Shown: positions 45,410 to 53,769, numbered from the stretch's first letter. The stretch: DNA of 64,000 nucleotides from Saccharopolyspora dendranthemae (GCF_007829955.1 NZ_VIWX01000001.1:1-64000), one strand, 5' to 3'. Made by a program: numbers and translations. The notes: generated by a model from the sequence alone, not told the origin.

Positions 45410-46579
45410 TCAGCGCCGTGCCAGCCCGCGAGCGGCAGCGCTCCCGCCGATCAGCAGCACCAGCGTGGCCAGCGCCCACCGGCGCTTCTCCTGCGTGGTG
45501 TGACCGGACTCCTCGGCATCGATCTCCTCGGATGGCGCCGCAGGAGAGGACGTTTCGGGCGTTTCGCTCGGCTCCTCGACCGGTTCAGGTGGTGCTGGCG
45601 GGCGAGGAGGAGCCGGCGTCGCGCTCGGTGCCGGCTGCGAGCTGGACGGTGCGGACGTGGGTGCGGGGGAAGGTGGGGTCGACGTCGGCGGAGTCGACGG
45701 CGTCGTCGTGGGAGGTGTTGTCGTGGGCGGTGTTGTCGTGGGTGGAGCCGGCGGCGGTGCCGGTGGTTCCGGCGGCGGGGTGCGCCGCAGGCACCCGGCG
45801 GCATCAGAACTGGACATGCCGGGCACTTCGGCCAGTTTCGCCAGTTCGCCACCGACGCTGACCCGGTAGACCCCGCCGCTGCGGTTGGCGGTGACGTAGA
45901 GCGCGTCGTCGTCGCCGATCACGACCGATCCGTAGGAGTCGGGAAGCAGTCCCGGCAGCCACACGACCGGCTCCACGACTCCGGTGCGACGGTCGAGCCG
46001 GACCACCGCAGGTATTCCGGAGTAGCTCTGGGCGACCCCGTAGAGCAGCCCGTCCGGCCCGACGTCGAAGTCGTCGATGTCGAAGGGACCGTGGCGCTCC
46101 TCCAGCTCGACCGACGACAGGACGTGGCGGAAGGTCGAACTGTCGGGATCGACGTCCACCGCGTGCAGGTAGTCGTCCTCCAGGACGTACCAGCGGTTTC
46201 CGCGGATCGCTCCGGCCGTCGGGTGCTCGATCGGGTTCCACGGGGTGTCTCCGCGTCCCGCGACGACCGGCCCCAGGTCCAGCGGCGGGTCGGCCGGACG
46301 CAGCGCCATCACGTGTCCGCCGTCGGAGAAGCCCTCCGCGATCCCGTAGGCCCAGCCCTGCGCGGCCGAGTACCCGAGGGCGTTCATCCGGTGCGGCAAC
46401 TCCCCGACCCTGGTGTCGGCGAAGCCCGGCAGGGTCACCCGGTACAGCTGCGAGGTGGTACCGGTGGTGCGGATCTGCAGCGCCTCGCACGTCTGATCCG
46501 CCTCCGCTGCCGGGCCCACCGCCGCCGCCAGGACCAGGAACGCCCCGACTACCCCCGCCCGAGACGTGCGAGCGCCCAC
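45410..46579 (-). CDS. exported, membrane-anchored propeller-like protein with Pro/Thr-rich stalk
   Basis: The protein has about 389 residues: a Sec signal peptide (first 28 residues), a DUF6923-like beta-propeller (LYRVTLPGF, DDFDVGPDGLLYGVA, VVIGDDDALYVTANRSGGVYRV), a Pro/Thr/Ser-rich linker near residues 265-330, and one C-terminal TM helix followed by a short Arg-rich tail. This would display the propeller outside the cell on a stalk. No LPxTG sorting signal is present. GTG 46579 overlaps the DUF4239 gene by 31 bp, so the two are coupled. The function is unknown. Confidence 0.7.
   Translation of the reverse strand: MGARTSRAGVVGAFLVLAAAVGPAAEADQTCEALQIRTTGTTSQLYRVTLPGFADTRVGELPHRMNALGYSAAQGWAYGIAEGFSDGGHVMALRPADPPLDLGPVVAGRGDTPWNPIEHPTAGAIRGNRWYVLEDDYLHAVDVDPDSSTFRHVLSSVELEERHGPFDIDDFDVGPDGLLYGVAQSYSGIPAVVRLDRRTGVVEPVVWLPGLLPDSYGSVVIGDDDALYVTANRSGGVYRVSVGGELAKLAEVPGMSSSDAAGCLRRTPPPEPPAPPPAPPTTTPPTTTPPTTTPSTPPTSTPPSPAPTSAPSSSQPAPSATPAPPRPPAPPEPVEEPSETPETSSPAAPSEEIDAEESGHTTQEKRRWALATLVLLIGGSAAARGLARR
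45705..45749 (-). repeat. three tandem 15-bp units coding for the Pro/Thr stalk
   Basis: On the plus strand the units read GTCGTGGG-x-GGTGTT and a third, diverged copy. They encode TTTPP on the minus strand, and replication slippage could change the stalk length. Confidence 0.65.
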
Positions 46580-46965
46580 TGGAAGGCCTCCGGCTCGATC
46601 CGAGACCCGCCGCTGAACGGGTTCTGCAACTGGAAGATCGCGAACAGCAGCAGCGCCAGCGCGCCGGCCAACGTGGACACCAGCACGATGTGCGGGAACA
46701 ACTTCGTGCCACCGAAGAGGTTCGGTAACAGCACGCACACCAGGCTTCCGACGATCAGCACGAACCACACGACCGCCACGACACCCCGGTCGAAGGCTCG
46801 GGTGAGACGTTCGTGCCGCTCGGAGTAGACCTCGTTGAGCTTGTCCAGCGCCTCGGACTTGCGGTCCTCCTGGAACTCCCCGTCTGCCTCCGCGTTGACC
46901 ACGGCTGCCCGGATCTGGTCGAGCCGTCCCCACCCCGGGCCACCCACCGGTGCCCCGCGCTGCAT
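46549..46965 (-). CDS. DUF4239 protein, C-terminal part (after in-frame UGA)
   Basis: This 138-residue frame continues the DUF4239 protein encoded immediately upstream, in the same reading frame, after one UGA and two codons. It holds a helical segment (SEALDKLNEVYSERHERLTRAF) and two TM helices ending in LQNPFSGGSRIEPEAFQWAL, a conserved end of DUF4239. ATG 46965 has GGAGGAG 9 nt upstream, so it could be translated separately. Otherwise the gene is a nonsense pseudogene or depends on UGA readthrough. Confidence 0.7.
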   Translation of the reverse strand: MQRGAPVGGPGWGRLDQIRAAVVNAEADGEFQEDRKSEALDKLNEVYSERHERLTRAFDRGVVAVVWFVLIVGSLVCVLLPNLFGGTKLFPHIVLVSTLAGALALLLFAIFQLQNPFSGGSRIEPEAFQWALARLGRG

Positions 46966-46971
46966 CGACGG

Positions 46972-47316
46972 TCACTCCTCCCGGATCACCCCGTTCACGT
47001 AGGCCTGGCTGGTGTCCCGGACCTCGGCCGCGTCCTGCGCGGGCAACGACTCCATCGCCCAGGACACGGCGACCAGCTCCTGCGCTTCCACGTAGGCGCC
47101 ATCGCGCGCGTCGGAGACCGCGTCGAAGAGCGTCACCAGCACGAACGCCAGGACCACGGCCTGCAGCCCGCTGACGATCGTGAACACCTGCCCGGCGGCG
47201 TCGTTGTTGCTCGGGCTCCCCTCGTCCTGCCCGATCCGGCGGACCAGGTACCCGATGATCGCCGCCCCGACCGCTGCGCCGAGCACCCAGAGCGCACCGG
47301 TGAGCACGAGGTTCAC
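46972..47316 (-). CDS. DUF4239 membrane protein, N-terminal part
   Basis: The 114-residue frame has one TM near the N-terminus (LVLTGALWVLGAAVGAAIIG) and a second at QVFTIVSGLQAVVLAFVLV, followed by DARDGAYVEAQELVAVSWAM, the DUF4239 (bestrophin-like) signature. It stops at UGA after VIREE, where family members have EEW. The following residues are supplied by the next frame. GTG 47316 overlaps the XRE stop by 4 bp. DUF4239 function is unknown. Confidence 0.75.
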   Translation of the reverse strand: MNLVLTGALWVLGAAVGAAIIGYLVRRIGQDEGSPSNNDAAGQVFTIVSGLQAVVLAFVLVTLFDAVSDARDGAYVEAQELVAVSWAMESLPAQDAAEVRDTSQAYVNGVIREE

Positions 47317-47591
47317 TCCGCCACTCCCGCGATCGTGCCGCGCGCGCCGTCCGGTTGTCGCGGCACGGGCACCCGTGGGGCTTCGGGTTCGAGCAGCTCG
47401 CCGACCTCGCAGCCCAGCACTCGGCAGATGACGTCGAGGTCTTCCAGCTTCAAGCTCGCGGGAGTCTTCGACCACAGGCCGGACATCTTCCCCGCGGATA
47501 TCACCAGGCCGTGCTCGGCGAATCTCCGCTGCAGGTCGGTGGCCTTCCAAATACCGCGCTGCGCCGCGACCAACCGCAGGTTCCACTTCAC
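47313..47591 (-). CDS. XRE-family helix-turn-helix protein
   Basis: The 92-residue protein has a Cro/CI-type HTH with weak consensus (FAEHGLVISAGKMSGLWSK, about residues 24-42, then LEDLDVICRVLGCEVGELL, typical of the XRE helix 5). The C-terminal 20 residues are Pro/Arg-rich. It is the first gene of the unit with DUF4239 and the propeller-like protein and overlaps the next by 4 bp (GTGA). It may repress its own operon; the divergent encapsulin promoter lies in the same 586-bp gap. Confidence 0.82.
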   Translation of the reverse strand: MKWNLRLVAAQRGIWKATDLQRRFAEHGLVISAGKMSGLWSKTPASLKLEDLDVICRVLGCEVGELLEPEAPRVPVPRQPDGARGTIAGVAE

Positions 47592-48177
47592 GCGAAATCG
47601 CCTCCTGGAGAGAACAGCTAACCGGTTCGCGGATTCTGATGGGCCTTCACCTATCGCGACCGGACCCGGGAAACACCCGGCAGAACCACGTCCCGAACAA
47701 TACGCCCAAGATCCGCTGGAATTGGATAACCCGATTCGTGGAATTCGAGTTCACACAACCGTCGCCCGGGTGGAGCAATACGACGGCCAAACCTCCGCGA
47801 GGACCGCATCGACATTGGTGCACCAGACTGAACGTGCCCCGAAATCAGGACCCACGAGGACTCGCGAGACCACCCTGCGTCGCGCAATCGGAAGATCGGG
47901 CGATCATGAGGACAACCCGCGCTGACCACCGCGTATTGCTCCCCTCAGCACTTTCGGGTGACTGTACGGCCCAGTCGCCCGGTGCTAGCGTTTCGACCGG
48001 AAGCAACGACGAGGCCCGCCGATCCGGCGCGGCCAACAATTCTCTTCCACCCTTCTCCAATTCCTCGACGACATTCGCCGATTCACCTTTTGCGCCCGTC
48101 TCGAGCCCCTCCATCGAGCCCCTACGTCGAGCCCTTCTCGACGATTTCTCATCCCGATGATTGGTGGTATTTCTGTC
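47592..48177. other. long AT-richer divergent region upstream of the encapsulin operon
   Basis: These 586 bp contain no supported gene; the frames crossing it look like noise. The stretch is clearly less GC-rich than its surroundings. A TAGCGT at 47986-47991 is a possible -10 for the encapsulin operon, leaving a 5' leader of about 180 nt. That leader is unusually long here and may carry regulation. No riboswitch was recognised. Confidence 0.45.
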
Positions 48178-49587
48178 GTGACTGCGACCGATCCGAACCC
48201 GGCCGACACCGAAGCCCCGCAGCTGAGCCTGAGCACCGCGGCCGCGAGAAATCTCGCGACCACGACCAAATCGGCCCCGCAGATGCAGGGCATCACCTCC
48301 CGGTGGTTGCTGCGGATGCTGCCCTGGGTGCAGGCGTCCGGTGGCGTGTACCGCGTGAACCGGCGGTTGAGCTACACCCTCGGGGACGGCCGGATCACCT
48401 TCAGCAACACCGGAGCCGACGTCCGCGTCATCCCCCAGGAACTCCAGGAACTCCCGCTGCTGCGCGGTTTCGACGACGACTCCGCGCTCCGTGCCCTGGC
48501 CGACCGGTTCGTGCAGCGACAGTTCGAACCCGGCGAGGTGATCGCCAACTCCGGCGAGTCCGCCGATGAAGTGGTCCTCATCGCCCACGGCAAGGTCAAC
48601 AAGATCGGCACCGGCGAGTACGGCGACCAGACCGTGCTGGACGTGCTCGCCGACGGCCAGTACTTCGGTGCCCAGGTCCTCTCCGGTGAGGCCGGCGAGT
48701 GGGACGCCAGCTACAAGGCGGTGACCCCGTGCACCGTCCTCTCCTTGGGCCTGAGGACGTTCCAGGAGCTCAACGGGTCTTCTGAGGCTCTGCGCGAACA
48801 CGTCCGGCAGGCGCTCGCCGGACCCGCCCGCCCGCACAACCCGCACGGCGAAGCGGATATCGACATCGCCTCCGGCCACTCCGGCGAGCCCGCGCTCACC
48901 GGCACCTTCGTCGACTACGAGATGTCCCCCCGCGAGTACGAACTCAGCGTCGCCCAAACGGTTCTCCGCGTCCACAGCCGAGTCGCCGACCTCTACAACC
49001 AACCGATGAACCAGACCGAGCAGCAGCTCCGACTCACCATCGAAGCCCTCCGCGAACGCCAGGAGCACGAGCTCATCAACAGCCGGGACTTCGGGCTGCT
49101 GCACAACGCCGACCTCCGCCAGCGCATCCCCACCCGCACCGGTCCCCCGACGCCCGACGACCTGGACGAGCTGCTGACGCTGGTGTGGAAGGAACCGGGC
49201 TGCTTCCTGGCGCACCCGCGCGCCATCGCCGCGTTCGGCAGGGAGTGCAGCAAGCGCGGCCTCTACCCGCAGAGCATCGACCTCGGTGGGCACCAGGTCC
49301 CGGCGTGGCGGGGCGTGCCGATGCTTCCGTGCGACAAGTTGCAGGTCAGCGACAAGCGCACCAGCTCGATGATGCTGATGCGCCTCGGCGACCAGAACCA
49401 GGGCGTCGTCGGGCTGCACCAGACGGGCCTGCCCGACGAGTACCGGCCGGGATTGTCGGTGCGGTTCATGGGGATCAATGAGCAGGCGGTCGTCTCCTAC
49501 CTGGTCAGCGCCTACTACTCCGCCGCAGTGCTGGTCCCCGACGCGCTCGGAGTGCTCGAGCACGTCGAAGTGGGACGCGAGAGCTGA
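48178..49587 (+). CDS. family 2B encapsulin nanocompartment shell protein (copy 1)
   Basis: The protein has about 469 residues: an N-terminal arm (1-45), strands of an E-loop region, a cNMP-binding-like domain (about 85-205, [19 protein letters not shown] to YFGAQVL), and a C-terminal HK97-type region (about 225-469). The [20 protein letters not shown] helix and [20 protein letters not shown] end match family 2 (SrpI-like) encapsulins. Family 2B members self-assemble into cages that hold or display terpene-pathway enzymes. The phosphate-binding cassette lacks its Glu (FGA for FGE). GTG 48178 aligns with copy 2; ATG 48157 adds seven residues. It leads an operon with copy 2 and a prenyl synthase. 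Confidence 0.9.
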   Translation: MTATDPNPADTEAPQLSLSTAAARNLATTTKSAPQMQGITSRWLLRMLPWVQASGGVYRVNRRLSYTLGDGRITFSNTGADVRVIPQELQELPLLRGFDDDSALRALADRFVQRQFEPGEVIANSGESADEVVLIAHGKVNKIGTGEYGDQTVLDVLADGQYFGAQVLSGEAGEWDASYKAVTPCTVLSLGLRTFQELNGSSEALREHVRQALAGPARPHNPHGEADIDIASGHSGEPALTGTFVDYEMSPREYELSVAQTVLRVHSRVADLYNQPMNQTEQQLRLTIEALRERQEHELINSRDFGLLHNADLRQRIPTRTGPPTPDDLDELLTLVWKEPGCFLAHPRAIAAFGRECSKRGLYPQSIDLGGHQVPAWRGVPMLPCDKLQVSDKRTSSMMLMRLGDQNQGVVGLHQTGLPDEYRPGLSVRFMGINEQAVVSYLVSAYYSAAVLVPDALGVLEHVEVGRES

Positions 49588-49591
49588 GAAC

Positions 49592-49617
49592 GCGGGCCGG
49601 TCACATCACCGGCCCGC
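49592..49617 (+). promoter_or_regulatory. intercistronic hairpin between the two shell genes
   Basis: A perfect 10-bp stem (49592-49601 with 49608-49617) with a CACATC loop starts 4 bp after the first shell gene's stop, followed by a pyrimidine tract. It could be a partial terminator or a 3'-end stabiliser that makes copy 1 more abundant than the downstream genes. Confidence 0.65.
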
Positions 49618-49648
49618 TCCTCTTCCCGATCAGAGGAGTTGAACCACC

Positions 49649-51028
49649 TTGACCGCGACCGAGCAGCCCGCTCTGAGCCTGAGCACCCAGGCGGCGCGCA
49701 CGCTCTCCACGACCACCAAGACGCAGCCGCAGATGCAGGGCAGGTCCTCGCGCTGGCTGCTGACGATGCTGCCGTGGGTCGACATCGAAGCCGGCACCTA
49801 CCGGGTCAACCGGCGTCTGACCTACGCGTCCGGCGACGGCCTGGTGACCTTCACCAACACCGGCGACAGGGTGAGCGTGATCCCCCGCGAGCTCACCGAA
49901 CTGCCGCTGCTGCGCGGGTACGACGACGACTCGGCCCTGAGCGCTCTCGCCGACCGCTTCGTGCAACGCCATTACGAGCCCGGCCAGCTGATCTCCGTGG
50001 CCGGGGAGCCGGCGACCGAGGTCGTGCTGATCGCGCACGGGAAGGTCGACAAGGTCCGCGGTGGTGCCTACGGCGCCGAGACCGTCACGGACACCCTGGC
50101 CGGTGGCCGGTTCTTCGGCTCGCAGGTGCTGGCCACCGCGCAGTCCACATGGGACAGCACCTACCGGGCGGTGACCCCGTGCATCGTGCTCGCCCTCGAC
50201 AGGGCCGCGCTGCACGAGGTCACCCGGCAGTTCGAGGGCCTGCGCGCGCACGTGGCGGCCGAGTACGCCTCCCCGGCCCCGCCGACCAACAAGCGCGGCG
50301 AGTCCGACATCGCCATCGCCTCCGGTAACTCCGGCGAACCCGCACTCACCGGCACCTTCGTCGACTACGAGATGTCCCCCCGCGAGTACGAACTCAGCGT
50401 CGCCCAAACAGTTCTCCGCGTCCACAGCCGAGTCGCCGACCTCTACAACCAACCGATGAACCAGACCGAACAACAGCTCCGACTCACCATCGAAGCCCTC
50501 CGCGAACGCCAAGAGCACGAACTGCTCAACAACCGCGACTTCGGGCTGCTGCACAACACCGACCTGCAGCAGCGCCTGCACACCCGAACCGGCCCACCCG
50601 CTCCGGAAGATCTCGACGAACTGCTGTCCCGCCGCCGCAAGTCCCGCTTCTTCCTGGCGCACCCGCGCGCCATCGCCGCGTTCGGCAGGGAGTGCAGCAA
50701 GCGCGGCATCTACCCGAACACGGCCGAGGTTCAGGGAAGAACCGTTCACGCCTGGCGCGGTGTCCCCATCCTGCCCACGGACAAGATCCCGATCAGTGAC
50801 AAGGGCACCACCTCGATCCTGTGCATGCGCACCGGCGAGGACGATCACGGCGTCGTCGGACTGCACCAGACCGGCATCTCCGACGAGCACGAGGCCGGGG
50901 TGTCGGTGCGGTTCACCGGAATCAACGAGCAGGCGGTCATCTCCTACCTGGTCAGCGCCTACTTCTCCGCTGCGGTGCTGGTCCCGGACGCGCTCGGCGT
51001 CCTGGAGAACGTCGAAATCACCCGCTGA
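49649..51028 (+). CDS. family 2B encapsulin nanocompartment shell protein (copy 2)
   Basis: This 459-residue paralogue of the preceding protein has the same order: N-terminal arm with [19 protein letters not shown], cNMP-binding-like domain (about 83-196), and HK97-type C-terminus ending in [20 protein letters not shown]. Its phosphate-binding cassette reads FFGSQVL and the Arg region TYRAVTP, so ligand binding is uncertain. The start is TTG 49649, 10 nt after GAGGAG, matching the N-terminus of copy 1. DNA identity to copy 1 is very high in two internal tracts but moderate elsewhere. A two-component shell with copy 1 is possible. Confidence 0.9.
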   Translation: MTATEQPALSLSTQAARTLSTTTKTQPQMQGRSSRWLLTMLPWVDIEAGTYRVNRRLTYASGDGLVTFTNTGDRVSVIPRELTELPLLRGYDDDSALSALADRFVQRHYEPGQLISVAGEPATEVVLIAHGKVDKVRGGAYGAETVTDTLAGGRFFGSQVLATAQSTWDSTYRAVTPCIVLALDRAALHEVTRQFEGLRAHVAAEYASPAPPTNKRGESDIAIASGNSGEPALTGTFVDYEMSPREYELSVAQTVLRVHSRVADLYNQPMNQTEQQLRLTIEALRERQEHELLNNRDFGLLHNTDLQQRLHTRTGPPAPEDLDELLSRRRKSRFFLAHPRAIAAFGRECSKRGIYPNTAEVQGRTVHAWRGVPILPTDKIPISDKGTTSILCMRTGEDDHGVVGLHQTGISDEHEAGVSVRFTGINEQAVISYLVSAYFSAAVLVPDALGVLENVEITR

Positions 51029-51044
51029 GCGAGAGGAACCCGCA

Positions 51045-52088
51045 ATGACGACGATGCAGCAGGACGCGAACCGAGCGGGTCAGGCGTTCGAGGCGCTGAC
51101 CAGCAGTCGAACGATGGTCGAGCCCGCGTTGCGAGCTGCGGTGGACCGGCTCCCGGACCGGATGCGCCAGGTCGCCGGCTACCACCTGGGCTGGCTCGAC
51201 GAACGGGGCAACCCGGTGCGGGCCGACCGGGGCAAGGCGATGCGGCCAACGATGGTGCTGCTGAGCGCTTCCGCCGTGGGCGGTGATCCGGCCAACGCGG
51301 TTCCGGCCGCGGTGGCGGTCGAGCTGGTGCACAACTTCTCGTTGCTGCACGACGACGTGATGGACGGCGACGTGACTCGTCGGCATCGGCCCACCGCGTG
51401 GACGGTGTTCGGCAACGCCACGGCGATCCTGGCCGGTGACGCGCTGCTGACGCTGTCCGCTGACGTGCTCGCCTCCTCGCAGCACCCGGAAGCGGCGAGC
51501 GCGGTGCGCATGCTCAGCAGCGCGGTGCTGGGCCTCATCGACGGGCAGAACTCGGACCTGGAGTTCGAGACTCGCGCCGACATCGACCTCGCGGCGTGCC
51601 AGCGGATGGCGCGCGACAAGACCGGCGCTCTGCTGGGGTGCGCGTGCGCGCTCGGCGCGCTCTACGGCGGCGGATCTCCGGAGCAGATCACCCGCATGCG
51701 GAGCTTCGGGGAGCGGCTCGGCCTGGCGTTCCAGCACGTCGACGACCTGCTGGGCATCTGGGGTGATCCGGCGATGACCGGAAAGCCGGTGTTCTCCGAC
51801 CTGCGCACCCGCAAGAAGACGCTGCCGGTGGTCTCCGCGCTGACCTCCGGCACCAGCGCGGGCCAGCGGCTGGCCGGGCTGTACTACCGCGAGCAGCCGC
51901 TGATCAGCGGCGAACTCGCTCAAGCGGCGGAGCTGGTCACGCTCGCCGGCGGACGAGCGTGGAGTCAGGGGCAGGCCGACGAGCTGCTCGCGGCCGCGCT
52001 CTCCGACCTCCGCAGGGCCGACCCGGAGGCGAACGCGGCGGAAGCCCTCACCGCGCTGGCGCACCTGGTGGCCCGCCGGGACCACTGA
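51045..52088 (+). CDS. polyprenyl diphosphate synthase, probable family 2B encapsulin cargo
   Basis: The 347-residue all-helical trans-prenyltransferase has the first Asp-rich motif in LLHDDVMDGDVTRR (about residue 103) and the second in FQHVDDLLGIWGD (about 233). KAMRP near residue 65 carries the Lys/Arg that binds isopentenyl diphosphate. It makes FPP, GGPP or longer chains; chain length cannot be set from these residues alone. ATG 51045 follows AGAGGA and lies 16 bp after copy 2. Operon position and family knowledge make it the cargo. It lacks the long disordered Pro/Ala-rich N-terminal region described for some family 2 cargos. No terpene cyclase gene is adjacent. Confidence 0.9.
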   Translation: MTTMQQDANRAGQAFEALTSSRTMVEPALRAAVDRLPDRMRQVAGYHLGWLDERGNPVRADRGKAMRPTMVLLSASAVGGDPANAVPAAVAVELVHNFSLLHDDVMDGDVTRRHRPTAWTVFGNATAILAGDALLTLSADVLASSQHPEAASAVRMLSSAVLGLIDGQNSDLEFETRADIDLAACQRMARDKTGALLGCACALGALYGGGSPEQITRMRSFGERLGLAFQHVDDLLGIWGDPAMTGKPVFSDLRTRKKTLPVVSALTSGTSAGQRLAGLYYREQPLISGELAQAAELVTLAGGRAWSQGQADELLAAALSDLRRADPEANAAEALTALAHLVARRDH

Positions 52089-52210
52089 TCCCGGCACCCC
52101 GGAACGACGGCTCCAGCCACCGCCGCCCCTCCTGGCTGGAGCCGTCCCCGGTCCTCGGGCGGGTTTTCGCGAGAACCGGCCGATTTTCGCGAGAACCCGC
52201 TCGACACTAG

Positions 52211-52438
52211 GGAGTCTTTTCAGAATGCGGCGGAGCCGTTGCTTCAGGTGTGGGACTCAACCTGCACCGCGGTGCCTTCCCCTGTGGGGATTTCTCACCC
52301 GCTGTCTGGCGAGTACGCCGCGACGCCGATGTCCACCCCGGGGTAAGCGGAAGACATCAGGAGTGGCGCACGGAGTCCAGGCGGCGTGTGAGGTTCCGCT
52401 ACCCGCACCGCCAAGCAAAGCAATTCTGAAACAACTCC
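52211..52438. mobile_element. MITE-like element with 16-bp terminal inverted repeats
   Basis: The ends GGAGTCTTTTCAGAAT (52211-52226) and the complement of ATTCTGAAACAACTCC (52423-52438) match at 14 of 16 positions. The 196-bp interior has no gene and several short dyads. No clear target-site duplication is seen. The right end touches the stop codon of the permease gene. The structure fits a non-autonomous element mobilised by a transposase elsewhere. Confidence 0.6.
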
Positions 52439-53763
52439 TAAGCCTTCCGCCGGGCCCTGCTGAGCAGGCCGATCAGTCCGGCAGCCGCGGCGGAGATCAC
52501 GAAGGAGGTCAGCGCGGCACTCATCCAGGTGGGAACGGTGAAACCGGCGGCCTCCCGAGCAGCGGTCCAGAAGGCGGTCCACCAGCCCAGCTCGCCGGGG
52601 TTGATCAGCTGGAACGCCGCGAAACCCAGCAGCCACGCGAGAAGCATCCCCCAGCGGGAGGGGGCCTGCGCCGAGATGTCCCACTCGCGGGTGCGCGCGT
52701 TGTAGAAGTAATCCACCGCCAGCACACCGAACATCGGCACGAAGACCGATCCGATCAGCAGCAGGAAGCTGGAGAACTGCTCGATGTCCATGGTCAGCGC
52801 GGCCAGGGTACTGACCACGCCGACGAGGAGGCTCAGCAGGCGTCGATCCGTGCTGGGGCGCAGGTTCTGGATGGACACCGCGGTCGAGTAGGTGTCGGCG
52901 AAGGACTGGTCGACCTCGCGCAGCACCAGCACCGCGAAGAACAGCACGCCCAGCGGCGCGGCCAGCAGCGGGTCGAAGGCCTTGTCGCCGTCGAACCCGA
53001 CCAGCGCGAGTCCGAGCAGACCCAGCAGGTAGCAGGCGATCTGGGTGAGGGAGTAGCCGACGGTCGCGGCGGTGAACGCCCCGCTCGCCGAGCGCGAGTG
53101 CCGCGAGTAGTCGGAGGCGACGGGGAGCCAGGACACCGCCACCGCCAGCGCCGCGTCGGCACCGGGCCAGAAGCCCTCCCACGACCCCTGGTTCATCGGC
53201 GGCAACGGCTCCATGAGCAGCTGCACGAAGAAGTAGACCATTGCGATGAGCACCGCGACGCTCACGTAGCGGCGCAGCAGGCGCAGCGCACCGAGCGGGC
53301 GCAAGGTCAGCGCGGTGGTGAGCGCACCGGCGATCAGCACGTAGAGCCACTGCGGACCACCGTCGAACAGCGCCTCGGCACCTTGTGCGATCACCAGCAG
53401 CTCGAAGGTGCCCCAGCCGACCAGTTGCAGGATGTTGAGCACCGTCGGCACGTAGGACAGGCGGGTGCCGAACAGGCCGCGCAGCAGCATCATCGCCGGT
53501 GCTCCCGTACGGGCACCGGGGATGGCGGCGATGCCGACCATCACGCTGCCGAGCACAGTTCCCACGACGGTCGCCGTGATCGCCGCCAGGAACGACAGCT
53601 GCGGGACCCCGGCGGGTGCCAACACCGCGAGAGCACCGCTGAAGCCCAGCAGGCTGACGCCGAGGTTTCCCCAGAAGGCGCCCTGGTCGAGCACGCCCAG
53701 CGTTCTCGGCGCTGGTTCGTCCAAGGTGTTCGGAACTTCGGACCGTTCGACGTCAAGCGCCAT
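52438..53763 (-). CDS. cytX: NCS1-family permease, probable hydroxymethylpyrimidine transporter
   Basis: The 441-residue protein has twelve TM segments and NCS1 (purine/cytosine permease) features: PRTLGVLDQGAFWGNLGVSL at the start of TM1 and GSVMVGIAAIPGARTGAPAMML. It is preceded by a TPP riboswitch, so it most likely imports a thiamine precursor such as hydroxymethylpyrimidine (CytX) and not cytosine. GGGAG lies 6 nt before ATG 53763. The 3' end abuts the MITE-like element. It is the last gene on this transcript. Confidence 0.88.
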   Translation of the reverse strand: MALDVERSEVPNTLDEPAPRTLGVLDQGAFWGNLGVSLLGFSGALAVLAPAGVPQLSFLAAITATVVGTVLGSVMVGIAAIPGARTGAPAMMLLRGLFGTRLSYVPTVLNILQLVGWGTFELLVIAQGAEALFDGGPQWLYVLIAGALTTALTLRPLGALRLLRRYVSVAVLIAMVYFFVQLLMEPLPPMNQGSWEGFWPGADAALAVAVSWLPVASDYSRHSRSASGAFTAATVGYSLTQIACYLLGLLGLALVGFDGDKAFDPLLAAPLGVLFFAVLVLREVDQSFADTYSTAVSIQNLRPSTDRRLLSLLVGVVSTLAALTMDIEQFSSFLLLIGSVFVPMFGVLAVDYFYNARTREWDISAQAPSRWGMLLAWLLGFAAFQLINPGELGWWTAFWTAAREAAGFTVPTWMSAALTSFVISAAAAGLIGLLSRARRKA

Positions 53764-53769
53764 CGACAG

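Noticed and set aside
45690..45760. CRISPR-like short repeats
   Set aside because: The 15-bp units are contiguous without spacers and encode a Pro/Thr stalk in a supported gene.
47639..48160. 173-codon plus-strand frame upstream of the encapsulin gene
   Set aside because: The residues look random, the region is AT-richer and non-coding in character, and no ribosome-binding site is present.
48430..50240. Crp/Fnr-type transcription factors
   Set aside because: The cNMP-binding-like domains are not followed by a winged HTH but by an HK97-type region.
48178..51028. Phage capsid genes or a prophage
   Set aside because: The HK97-type fold is shared by encapsulins. The cNMP-binding insertion, prenyl synthase neighbour and absence of terminase, portal, tail or integrase genes favour encapsulin.
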